From the NCBI RefSeq assembly GCF_000576555.1, contig NZ_CP007144.1:124001-188000 (forward strand): DNA of 64,000 nucleotides, in the 5' to 3' direction. Each line of letters begins with the position of its first letter. Position 1 is the first letter of the stretch. The notes under the pieces are model-generated. The model made no database searches and had not been told where the DNA came from. It was given only the letters and a program-made list of their open reading frames with translations. Positions 7,545 through 15,356 of this stretch are shown in pieces. The position numbers were made by a program, and so were the translations under genes. The stretch is from Hymenobacter swuensis DY53 (GTDB taxonomy: Bacteria > Bacteroidota > Bacteroidia > Cytophagales > Hymenobacteraceae).

Positions 7545-10012
7545 TGGATTTCCTGCCGGATATAGGTGCTGATGGTGGATAGCGTAGCGTCCAGGTCGTG
7601 GTTGCGGATGGGGATGTAGCGCGAGTGGCGGTAGCGGCTGCCCAGCTGCCGGAACAGGTCCTGGTACTTGCGGGTGAGCAGGGTGATGTCGGCGGCGGGC
7701 ATTTCCTGCTTGCGACGTAGAATCTCGGCCGCGTCGGCGTAGAGGAAGAAGTTGAGCCGGGGCTTATGCACGAAGCGGTACAGAGAGCGGGTCAGCCCCT
7801 CGGGCAGGCGCAGGTTGCTGCGGCGGCTGTCGTTGATGAAGTCGAAGTAGTACCGGTCGTAGAGCACGATGTGGCCCCGGCGGGTGTGCTGCAGCCACAC
7901 CACGGCCTGGCCCACCACGTAATCGAGGTAGTAGTAAGCGAAGCGCACCAGCGAGGACAACTGGCTCTGGTTCTGGCCCTGGTGGGGCAGGCTCTGCACG
8001 GCGCGCTGCTCGGCCCCGGTCTTGCCGTACTTCCAGGCGCTGAGAATAGGCAGCACCGAGGGCCGGTGCCGAATCACGACCACGCGCTTGCGCCACTGCT
8101 TTTCCAGCCCGTGCCGCACGTGCTCAATCACCGTTGATTTGCCGGCTCCATCTACCCCGCTGAAGGTAATGAGCATGCCCTGGGGCCGGAAGTGCGAGGC
8201 CAGCGTGTGCCAGCCGTAGGCCAGAGCCCGCCGCCCGCGCTGCAGCCACCCATTGCCGGGCTGCCGCTGCACGGCCCGCTGCAGCGCCGGCAGCAGGGCC
8301 GCATCAAACTCCGCCGCCTCAGCCAGGGAGCCAAAAGATAGTCCATAGTCGCGGCGCAGGTTGTCGAGCAAAGCGCGCTGCTGCTCGGCGGGCTGCTGCT
8401 CGAAGTGCCAGAGGTGGCCGGCGGGCACAGAGCTGTCGTTCAGCCAGTAGAACAGCCAGGTGTAGGCGAAATCGTGGGCCAGGGAGGGCACCGGCACACC
8501 GGGGGCCACGGTGCGCGCCTCGGCCAGCACGGCCGGGGCCGCCAGCAGCCGCAGGGTTTTGCGCTCCACCTCGTGCAGCAGGTCCACGGCCAGAAACGTG
8601 TCGTCGTGCAGGTGGCAATCCACCGACAGCATGTGGGCCTGAGTACGCACGGTGGCGGCGCGCACCAGCGGGTGGCGGCGCAGGAACCGGGCGGTGGCCC
8701 GGGCCGCGGCGCGGGGCAGCAAAGCGTCCACGTCGGAGGTGGGGCGCAGCTCGTAGGCATCGGCGGCGCGCAGCTTCAGCACCACCCCGCCCCGGCCGGG
8801 CAGGGCATCGAGCAGCTCGGCCAGCACCAGCCGGCGGTGGGGCTCGGTGGCGGCCAGCTCCAGGTTCACGAGGCCCAGCCAGCCGGCCAGCAGCCACTGC
8901 ACCTGGGTGTGCCACTCCGCCTGCGCGTGGTAGAGCAGCAGGCCGCTGCTTATCTGGTGCAGCAGGTACAGGTGCCAGGCCAGCCGCACCTCCGCCCCCG
9001 ACAACCCCGGGTCTATCTGGGCGGCCAGGGCCAGCGCCCGGTCGCGGATGAGGGCCGGGGCCAGCCGCTCCACCAGCAGCCCCTGCTGCACTTGGAAGTG
9101 GAACAGATCGTAGAGCACCGGGGCCTGCTCGGTGGCAAACTCCAGGTCGTAAAGGGCCAGGTGGCCGGGGGTGGCGTCGTCGTGACCGGGGGCTACCCAG
9201 CAGTTCCAGGGCGTGAAGTCGCCGTGGGCGAAGCCGAAGCCTAACTGCTGCTGGGGGCTGAGGCCAGCCAGCAGCGTAGCCAGGTGGCGGCGCAACCCCA
9301 CGGGCAGGCGGGTGTCGGGCAGGTTCAGCAGATCGGCCACCTGGTGGTGCACGGTGTGCCAGAACCCGGTGGCCGCCAGGGGCAGGCGGCGGGCGGCGGC
9401 GGCCGTGGCGCACAGGTAGGCGCGGTGCGGCAGCTCCAGGGTGGCGCTGCGGGTGGCGCGGACGGGCTGCACATCCGTCTGCACCAGCAGGCCGGGGGCG
9501 CTGGCCAGCAGCTGGGGCAGCGGCACGGCCCGCAAGGCGGCGGGCCGGGGGCGGGCCAGCACGGCGGCCTCGCGGGCTATTTTGGCTTCGGCCTCGGGGC
9601 CCAGCGCCAGCTTGGCGAATACGCGGCGGCCCTGGGCATCGGGGGCGCAGCACACAGCTTTGCGGTTGGGGCCGGGCGTACCGGTGAACAGGGCAAACGA
9701 GCCGGGCAGCCAACCGGGCCGGGCCACAGCCTCATAGCGGCCGGGCAGCACCGGAAACAGCAGCCCCTGCAAGCGGCAGGTAAAGGCCAGCCGCACGGCG
9801 CGGCTGAAGAGGCGGGCTTTCCAGGTAGTGGCGTTGTAGAAAGCCAGAAACAGCGGCTGCCGCTCCCCAGCCGGCCACACCCAGCGCAGGGAGCCATCGG
9901 GGTTGCGGATGCCGCGCAGCTGCAGCTCGCCATCAGGCCGGGCCGCGAAACCAAGCCGTCCGAGCAGCCCGGTCAGCAAGTCAGAATCAGAAGAAGTAAA
10001 TATTTGGCGCAT
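7541..10012 (-). CDS. Three-domain protein: APH-like kinase, nucleotidyltransferase-like, thymidylate-kinase-like
   Basis: 823 residues. Domain 1 (about 80-370) has a protein/aminoglycoside-kinase-like catalytic loop HGDFTPWN (H263, D265, N270) and a second acidic motif DLE (D289-E291) in place of the usual DxD. Domain 2 (about 400-560) has SDVDALL (S426, D427, D429) and a later DxD-like CHLHDDTFLAVDLL, the pattern of a nucleotidyltransferase-fold domain. Domain 3 (about 613-823) has a P-loop GVDGAGKST (619-627) and a DRYYFDF motif like the DRY/lid region of dTMP kinases. All three nucleotide sites look complete. The gene is inside an exopolysaccharide operon, so a role in making or priming a glycan precursor, or phosphorylating a lipid or sugar, is likelier than nucleotide metabolism. 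Activity is unknown. Confidence 0.8.
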   Translation of the reverse strand: MRQIFTSSDSDLLTGLLGRLGFAARPDGELQLRGIRNPDGSLRWVWPAGERQPLFLAFYNATTWKARLFSRAVRLAFTCRLQGLLFPVLPGRYEAVARPGWLPGSFALFTGTPGPNRKAVCCAPDAQGRRVFAKLALGPEAEAKIAREAAVLARPRPAALRAVPLPQLLASAPGLLVQTDVQPVRATRSATLELPHRAYLCATAAAARRLPLAATGFWHTVHHQVADLLNLPDTRLPVGLRRHLATLLAGLSPQQQLGFGFAHGDFTPWNCWVAPGHDDATPGHLALYDLEFATEQAPVLYDLFHFQVQQGLLVERLAPALIRDRALALAAQIDPGLSGAEVRLAWHLYLLHQISSGLLLYHAQAEWHTQVQWLLAGWLGLVNLELAATEPHRRLVLAELLDALPGRGGVVLKLRAADAYELRPTSDVDALLPRAAARATARFLRRHPLVRAATVRTQAHMLSVDCHLHDDTFLAVDLLHEVERKTLRLLAAPAVLAEARTVAPGVPVPSLAHDFAYTWLFYWLNDSSVPAGHLWHFEQQPAEQQRALLDNLRRDYGLSFGSLAEAAEFDAALLPALQRAVQRQPGNGWLQRGRRALAYGWHTLASHFRPQGMLITFSGVDGAGKSTVIEHVRHGLEKQWRKRVVVIRHRPSVLPILSAWKYGKTGAEQRAVQSLPHQGQNQSQLSSLVRFAYYYLDYVVGQAVVWLQHTRRGHIVLYDRYYFDFINDSRRSNLRLPEGLTRSLYRFVHKPRLNFFLYADAAEILRRKQEMPAADITLLTRKYQDLFRQLGSRYRHSRYIPIRNHDLDATLSTISTYIRQEIQ

Positions 10013-10347
10013 GCCAGCCCCGCTGCCAAGTCAGTGCCAGCCTGCGTTTTATTTTCAATAGACTAAAAAACAGTGACTTATACCACAAGCCCGCTCTCCA
10101 CTAGTCCACTGTCTGGAGTACACTCTAGAATCTGGAGCCGGTTCTCGGACGTGGGCCCCAAACCCCGGCTTGCTTTGCTTCTCTCTAGTTGCGGGGTAAA
10201 TGGAGTCCGCCCCGCCCGGGCGTCAGCAGAGCCGGGCACCGCGGGCGGTTTGCACCTGCGCAACGCGCCCTCCCATTAGCCAAACGCCGTCCCCACCCCG
10301 GGAGTAAATCCGGGACGGGGACGGCTTACTACTTGCGCGGAAGGCCG
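10013..10347. other. Intergenic region between two exopolysaccharide transcription units
   Basis: 335 bp. The part next to 10012 is AT-rich (10040-10080) and probably holds the promoter for the downstream unit 10012-3077, though no clear TAnnTTTG is seen. The part next to 10348 holds the hairpin annotated separately. No gene is supported. Confidence 0.5.
10286..10325 (-). terminator. Stable hairpin, probable terminator
   Basis: GCCGTCCCC (10286-10294) pairs with GGGGACGGC (10317-10325), and the stem continues inward with CCGG pairs and two mismatches. It starts 22 bp after the stop of the small secreted-protein gene on the minus strand. No long T-run follows, so it could instead be a transcript-stabilising structure. 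Confidence 0.6.
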
Positions 10348-10674
10348 CTACAGCGGCCGGTGGCTGGCCCACCAGCGCTGGGCCCGCTCGCTAAACGAAT
10401 CGAGTTTACGCTGGCTGGGTAGGCGGCGGGGACGGAAATAGTCGCGGCCGGTGCCGGCGGCGGGGTTGGCGTCGCGGCGGAGGCGGGCGGTGTGGCGGCG
10501 CAGGGCAGTGTGGCGGCGCAGGGCGGGCGGCGTGCGCAGACTGGTGGCGGCGGCTACTTCCGGCACTTCACGGATGAGGGTGCGGGCGTGGGCCCCGCCG
10601 GGCACGGCGTGCTGCACTACCAGACACAGGCTGGTCAGTAGACCCAGCCGCAGAGCATACATCAGCTTTTGCAT
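10348..10674 (-). CDS. Small secreted protein, Arg-rich, unknown function
   Basis: 108 residues from the ATG at 10674. The N-terminus MQKLMYALRLGLLTSLCLVV is a signal peptide (n-region Lys/Arg, hydrophobic core, likely cleavage near AHA at ~28-30). The mature part is basic (RRHTALRRHTARLRR) and ends RAQRWWASHRPL. An 18-bp tandem duplication encodes the RRHTAL/RRHTAR repeat. I know no family for it. It is the last gene before a hairpin and follows another small signal-peptide gene, both inside the exopolysaccharide cluster, so a periplasmic or surface helper for the polymer is a reasonable guess only. A longer frame running to 11304 is a shadow. Confidence 0.6.
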   Translation of the reverse strand: MQKLMYALRLGLLTSLCLVVQHAVPGGAHARTLIREVPEVAAATSLRTPPALRRHTALRRHTARLRRDANPAAGTGRDYFRPRRLPSQRKLDSFSERAQRWWASHRPL

Positions 10675-10733
10675 GAGTTGTGGAGAAAGGTAAACAGGGA
10701 AGAGTTGAGCAGAAACAGGCGACGGAACCAGTC

Positions 10734-10931
10734 TTACCGGGCCACCAAAGCGGCCACGCGCGGCCCCGGGCCGGTGCCAGGCCGGCGCAGCGGCACGCGG
10801 GGCAGTTGCCCCGGCCGGACCGGGGCTACCCGCTGCTGCGCCAGCGGCGCAGCCAGGGTCAGCCGGGCCGCGTTGTGCTTGCCCAGCACCAGCAGCAGCA
10901 GCATGAGCAGACAGATGGAGAAGTGCTTCAT
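10734..10931 (-). CDS. Small secreted protein, unknown function
   Basis: 65 residues. MKHFSICLLMLLLLVLGKHNAARL is a strong signal peptide or membrane anchor; the remaining ~40 residues are Arg/Pro-rich (VRPGQLPRVPLRRPGTGPGPR). It lies 59 bp upstream of the other small secreted protein and 87 bp downstream of the 126-residue gene, all on the minus strand. No family recognised. The start codon context, the signal peptide and the orderly spacing are the only evidence that it is a gene. Confidence 0.55.
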   Translation of the reverse strand: MKHFSICLLMLLLLVLGKHNAARLTLAAPLAQQRVAPVRPGQLPRVPLRRPGTGPGPRVAALVAR

Positions 10932-11018
10932 AGCATATCAGGGTTAAGAAAAACAAGAAGAAAAGGCAGTCAGAAAAGCCCCGAAGGCCGCGGCGAAGCT
11001 GGCCCCATCGTGTCGGAC

Positions 11019-11399
11019 TCAGGCGGTACCGGACCGGTGGCGCAGCCACTGGCAGGCCGCACCTTCCTCGGCAAAAACGCGCAGCCAGGCGGGCTCCGGA
11101 GCCAAGACCGGGTCGGTGCGGGACGTAGGCAGACTCAGCACAGCCAGGGTCAGCGGCTCGGGGCCCAGCCAGCGAGCCGCCAGCGGGTAGAGCGTGTCGG
11201 TGAGCCAGCTGGTCTGGTGTGAGCAGAGCGGGTCGCGCCGCCGCATATCCAGCAGCCAGCGGGCGGCGTGGTGCCGGCGGGCCGTTTCCAGGCTGTGCAG
11301 GCACACTTTACGCAGTTGCGGCGGCCCGCCCGGCTGCTGGCAGCGCACCACCAGGATGCCCAGGTCGGGGCGGTAAAGGATGGAGTAATCGTCCGTCAT
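11019..11399 (-). CDS. Hypothetical protein, STAS/SpoIIAA-like fold suspected
   Basis: 126 residues from the ATG at 11399 (an extension to 11549 is low-complexity). It opens MTDDYSILYRPDLGILVVRCQ, then a helix, then ARRHHAARWLLDMRRRDP and a later strand LTLAVLSLP. The order of strands and helices, and the 'hypothetical + LLDMR' pattern, resembles SpoIIAA/STAS-like small proteins common in this group, and resembles the 136-residue gene at 50788-51198 in this same window. No enzyme motif is visible. It stands between the Wzy-like gene (208 bp upstream) and the small secreted proteins. Confidence 0.55.
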   Translation of the reverse strand: MTDDYSILYRPDLGILVVRCQQPGGPPQLRKVCLHSLETARRHHAARWLLDMRRRDPLCSHQTSWLTDTLYPLAARWLGPEPLTLAVLSLPTSRTDPVLAPEPAWLRVFAEEGAACQWLRHRSGTA

Positions 11400-11607
11400 A
11401 AGCAGGGAGCAGGAAGAGGAGAAAGCCAGAGAAAGGCGCCCGGAATTTGCCGACCGCAGCACGCGGGCCGTACCTGAAGCGCGGCTCCGCCAGCCGGCCC
11501 GGCAGCGCGTCAGGCCAAAGCGGCAGTTGTGGACCCGGGACGGGTTCAATGGAGCGGCCGGGTGCGCGACTACCCGAACTGGTTGCTGGCGAATGCGGGC
11601 CGCCTAG

Positions 11608-12906
11608 TTAGCCGGCCGTGGGCAGCAACGCCAGTTCGGGGCGGCGCAGGCGCAGCACCCGGCGCTCGGGAGCCGTCAGGCGGGAGTTGAAGCGCAGGCA
11701 GGTCAGGAAGATGAGCAGCTGGTAGAACAGGATGCCGAAGTTGGACTGCCCGAAAATCCCGAACTCGGTGAAGGAGTTGATCAGCAGCGGAATCAGCAGC
11801 CCCACGAACAGCAGTCGGGCCTGCTTATCGGGGCTTTGCAGGGCCCCGCGCACCAGCAGCAGCAGCTGAGCCAGCACCACACCGAAGCCCACCATACCTA
11901 GGTTCAGCAGCACCTGAATGAAGGTGTTGTGCGTCATTTGGGCGGCGTAGGTATGGGTGCTCTGGAAATACTCGCCGTAGGCAATGCGCATAAAGCCGTA
12001 GCCCAGCAGTGGCTCGCGGGGCAGGCCCTCGGTGAGCAGGGCCTGCCAGAACGGGAGGCGGCCGGTGAGGCTGAGCACTTCCTCCAGCCCGCCCTGCTTC
12101 ACTACCAGCCCGGCCAGCAGCGGCAGGCTGGCCCCTACCCCGCCCAGGGCCAGCAGCTGCCAGCGGCGGCCGGCTTGGCGCAGGTGGAAGAACAGCACCA
12201 GCCCGAAGCCCGCCAGCGAGGAGCGGGAGCCGGTGAGTACCAGGGCCACCACCAGCGGCAACAGCTGCAGCAGCGTCAGGCGCGGGCGGTGGCCCTGGTA
12301 GAAGTTAAAGCCCAGGCAGGAGGCCCCCACCACGCACAGCATTCCCAGCTCGTTGGGGTTCATCATAAAGCCGCCCAGCCGGGCCTCCTCGCCGCCGTGG
12401 GTGAGGCGGTAAAACGTATCGGGCGCCACCACGGCCCCCACCAGGAAGCCCAGCACCAGCCAGCAGCAGGCGTTGCCCACCACCCGGGCAAAATGGATGT
12501 TGCTGCCCGCGTAGAACGTATCCAGCAGCACAAAGCACTGCGCGTAGAAGTAGGCGAACACCAGGGTTTCCATCACCATCAGCAGCTGCAGCAGGGAGTA
12601 GCCGGGGTTGCCCGACCACAGCAGTGAGGCCAGGCCCAGCAGCAGGTAGGCCCCGTAGAGCAGCACGGCCAAGCTGTGCTGCCACCGCCAGGCGGCCACC
12701 GCCCCGCGCCGCTGCAGCCACTGGCTCACGCCGGCGGCGGCCAGCGTCATGGCCAGGCGGGAGCCGATTTTGAGGACGCGCGTCAGGCCCACGTCCTCGC
12801 TCCAGGTGAAGAAGCCGGCCAGCTTGATGAGCAGAATCAGGGTGAGCAGCACCTGCACGGTACGCAGCAGCCGGTGGTGGTTGGAGGATGTAGAGGTTTT
12901 AAGCAT
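11608..12906 (-). CDS. wzy: O-antigen polymerase/ligase-like membrane protein (Wzy-like)
   Basis: 432 residues from the ATG at 12906. It has about ten or eleven hydrophobic segments and a long periplasmic-type loop around 265-335 with PFWQALLTEGLPREPLLGYGFM and THNTFIQVLLNLG, the pattern of the O-antigen ligase/polymerase family (HN motif after the large loop). It should join repeat units on the outer face of the inner membrane. It overlaps the glycosyltransferase gene upstream by eight bases. Wzy and WaaL proteins cannot be told apart reliably by eye; the presence of Wzx, Wzc and Wza partners in the same run favours Wzy. Confidence 0.85.
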   Translation of the reverse strand: MLKTSTSSNHHRLLRTVQVLLTLILLIKLAGFFTWSEDVGLTRVLKIGSRLAMTLAAAGVSQWLQRRGAVAAWRWQHSLAVLLYGAYLLLGLASLLWSGNPGYSLLQLLMVMETLVFAYFYAQCFVLLDTFYAGSNIHFARVVGNACCWLVLGFLVGAVVAPDTFYRLTHGGEEARLGGFMMNPNELGMLCVVGASCLGFNFYQGHRPRLTLLQLLPLVVALVLTGSRSSLAGFGLVLFFHLRQAGRRWQLLALGGVGASLPLLAGLVVKQGGLEEVLSLTGRLPFWQALLTEGLPREPLLGYGFMRIAYGEYFQSTHTYAAQMTHNTFIQVLLNLGMVGFGVVLAQLLLLVRGALQSPDKQARLLFVGLLIPLLINSFTEFGIFGQSNFGILFYQLLIFLTCLRFNSRLTAPERRVLRLRRPELALLPTAG

Positions 12907-14092
12907 AGTAGGCGCGGCGGTACATGCGCTGATACTCGTGGAGCAGGGTGGGCCAGTAGAAGGCCGTGGTAACCATGGCGTGGCAGCGCTGGGCGAGCTG
13001 GCGGCGGGGCACATTCAGCCACTGGCGGCGCAGCCGGTCGAGGCCCTCGGTCAGCAGCTCGGGGTCGGCGGTGGGCAGCACCAGGCCACAATCGAAGTCG
13101 CGGATGTAGGAGCCGAAATTGGTGGCCTCCGTTACCAGACAAGGCACGCCCAGGGTGGCTGCTTCCAGCACGGCCGTGGGCAGGCCCTCGTAGTGCGAGG
13201 GGTGGGCAAACACATCCAGCTGCGACAACAACCCCATCTTCTCATCCCCGAACCGGCTGCCCAGTAGCTTGATTTTGCCTTTGGGGGCCTCAGCCGCCCA
13301 TTGCTCCACCCGCTTGCGGTCGGGCCCGTCGCCGATAATCCAGAGCTCCACGCCGGGTGTGCGGCGGGCAAACTCGGCAAAGCCCTTGATCAGGCAGCTC
13401 AGGCCCTTGTGCCGCTCATCGAGGCGGCCGCAGAAGCCCACGCGGAAGATGCCCCGGGGCTCGTCGCGGTCCGGCAGGTTCAGGGGCGCGGGAATCTCGA
13501 AGCCGTAGGGCAGCAGGCAGGTGCGTACCTCGTTGGGCAGCTGCTGCAGGCCGCGCACCTCGCTGTGGCCCAGGCACTGCACCTGGGCGGCGTGGGTGAG
13601 CAGAAACCGCTCGTAGAGCTGCATGTAGAGGCGCTTCATCAGCCGGCTTTTGTGCATGGCCGCCGCGCTGTAGCTGCCGTGGGGCGTAAGCACGTAGCAG
13701 AGGTTGAGCTCAGTGAGCTTGCGGGCCAGCGTGTGGTACACCGGAATAAAGCCCCCGTGCAGGTGAATCACCGTCTTGTCCTCGATGGTTTCCAGAGCCG
13801 CTACTAGCTCCTCATCGAGCTGAAACGGACTGCGGCAGGCCCGGAACAGGGAGGTGGCAAACTCGCGGGGCGGGTAGTTTACTTCCCGGTCGTGGGTGAT
13901 GCCCCACACCTCCACGTTCCAGCCGGCGCGGTACTGCTGGGTGGCCAGGGCATGTACCACCTTGTTCACGCCGTTCATGCGCTCGGGGTTGGCTTTGCCC
14001 AAAATCAGGTGAATAATGCGGATATCGGGCTCCAGCTCGGTGGGCGCGTCGGCCGCCTGCGGGAGGATCAGGAATTCGGGAATACTAACCAT
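12899..14092 (-). CDS. GT4-family glycosyltransferase
   Basis: 397 residues. The N-terminal domain has LGKANPERMNGVNKVVHALATQ, a glycine-rich substrate loop, then HLHGGFIPVY. The C-terminal domain has VGFCGRLDERHKGLSCLIKGF, ELWIIGDGPDRKRVE and the donor-site segment SHYEGLPTAVLEAATLGVPCL, all standard for retaining GT4 enzymes. It overlaps the flippase gene upstream and the Wzy-like gene downstream by eight bases each. It is the first glycosyltransferase of the operon and may add an early sugar, but this is a guess from gene order. No initiating phosphoglycosyltransferase is seen in the window. Confidence 0.9.
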   Translation of the reverse strand: MVSIPEFLILPQAADAPTELEPDIRIIHLILGKANPERMNGVNKVVHALATQQYRAGWNVEVWGITHDREVNYPPREFATSLFRACRSPFQLDEELVAALETIEDKTVIHLHGGFIPVYHTLARKLTELNLCYVLTPHGSYSAAAMHKSRLMKRLYMQLYERFLLTHAAQVQCLGHSEVRGLQQLPNEVRTCLLPYGFEIPAPLNLPDRDEPRGIFRVGFCGRLDERHKGLSCLIKGFAEFARRTPGVELWIIGDGPDRKRVEQWAAEAPKGKIKLLGSRFGDEKMGLLSQLDVFAHPSHYEGLPTAVLEAATLGVPCLVTEATNFGSYIRDFDCGLVLPTADPELLTEGLDRLRRQWLNVPRRQLAQRCHAMVTTAFYWPTLLHEYQRMYRRAYYA

Positions 14093-15356
14093 GAGGGTGT
14101 TGAAAAGAAGGTCGGCGGGATAAAATCAGACTCCAGTACAGGCCCAGCACCAGCTGAGCCCCAATCCAGCCCACTACCACGCCCGTGGCCTGGTAGTGCG
14201 TGAGCAGCCAGCGGGCACTGAGCACCGAGAAGCCGATGCTGAGCGCGTAGCCCACGAAGTAGGGCCGGGCACTGGGCAGCAGCCGCACCGTGAGGCGCAG
14301 CGGGTACACCAGCAGAATGACCACGTACAGCAGGCAGCACCAGCGCAGCACGCTGCTGTGGGCCGCCTCCGCCGACTGCACCCAGCGTACCAGCGGGTCG
14401 GCCAGCAGGGCCAGGGCCAGCAGCGGGCCGGCAGCCAGCCCCAGCATGAGGCGGGTGAGGCGGGCGCGCTGCCGCCGGAACTCGGCCTCGCTGCGGCGCA
14501 GGCTCAGGCTCAGGCGGGGCAGCACGTAGTTTTCGGCCGCCTGCAAACCCACGTTGAACACGCCCATGATAGTTTGGGCGAGTCGCAGAATGCCCAGCGT
14601 GGCCAGCGGCGTGCTCAGCCCCGCCAGCACCAGCAGCACATTGCCCGACAACCATTGCAGAGCCGCCGTGGGCAGCAGCCAGCGGGCCTGTTGCCAGTGT
14701 TGGCGGGCGAAGGTGGTCCAGCCGGGGCCGGCACTCCGGTCCCGGAGCAGGGCCGGCAGCCCCAGCGCCAGGGCCGGCAGCGTGGTCAACCCCATCACCC
14801 AGAACACGGCCGCCAGCGTGGCGGACCGGCCAGCGGCCACCCAGGCCAGCAGCGCCAGCAGCTGCCCTCCGCACGATACGGCATCGGTGAGCAGGGCCAG
14901 CGGCACCCGGTCTTCGGCCAGCAGCAGCTTGCGCACCGTATCCTGCAGGATGGCAGTAGCCAGGTACACCAGGAAGGCTACCAGCACGGCCCCGGCCTGG
15001 GGCCGCAGCAGCAGCGCAGCCCCGGTGGCGAGACCGGCCGCCGCCACCCCAAAGCCGCCCTGCATACCCAGCAGCGCCCGGCGGTAGGCGGCGCGGTTGG
15101 TCGCCGGCACCGTGGCCAGCACCACCTGCATGGGCTGGGTGATGAGTGCCCCCTGCGCCGCCAGCAGCAGCAGCAGCCCCATCTGCCAGGCACTGAACTC
15201 CCCGAAGGTGCTCAGCCCCAGCATCCGGGCTACAAACAGATTGGTCAGGAACGTGGTACCGCTCACGGTGGCCTGGTCGGCTACCACCCAGTAGCGGGCG
15301 GGCAGTACCTGCCAGACGCTACGCCGTAGCGGGAGCGCCAGCGCGAACTTCACCAC
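14085..15356 (-). CDS. wzx: Polysaccharide flippase (Wzx-like, MOP superfamily)
   Basis: 423 residues with about twelve hydrophobic segments evenly spaced along the chain, beginning WVVADQATVSGTTFLTNLFVARMLGLSTFGEFS, the characteristic first helices of Wzx/MATE-like lipid-linked sugar exporters. It should flip the lipid-linked repeat unit across the inner membrane. Its start lies 38 bp inside the end of the Wzc-like gene, a long overlap that suggests tight coupling. The other named genes (Wzy, Wzc, export protein) complete the Wzx/Wzy pathway. Confidence 0.87.
   Translation of the reverse strand: MVKFALALPLRRSVWQVLPARYWVVADQATVSGTTFLTNLFVARMLGLSTFGEFSAWQMGLLLLLAAQGALITQPMQVVLATVPATNRAAYRRALLGMQGGFGVAAAGLATGAALLLRPQAGAVLVAFLVYLATAILQDTVRKLLLAEDRVPLALLTDAVSCGGQLLALLAWVAAGRSATLAAVFWVMGLTTLPALALGLPALLRDRSAGPGWTTFARQHWQQARWLLPTAALQWLSGNVLLVLAGLSTPLATLGILRLAQTIMGVFNVGLQAAENYVLPRLSLSLRRSEAEFRRQRARLTRLMLGLAAGPLLALALLADPLVRWVQSAEAAHSSVLRWCCLLYVVILLVYPLRLTVRLLPSARPYFVGYALSIGFSVLSARWLLTHYQATGVVVGWIGAQLVLGLYWSLILSRRPSFQHPHG

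Noticed and set aside
10348..11304. A 318-codon minus-strand gene
   Set aside because: Only the last 108 codons look like a protein; the rest is low-complexity sequence overlapping other genes in a shadow frame.
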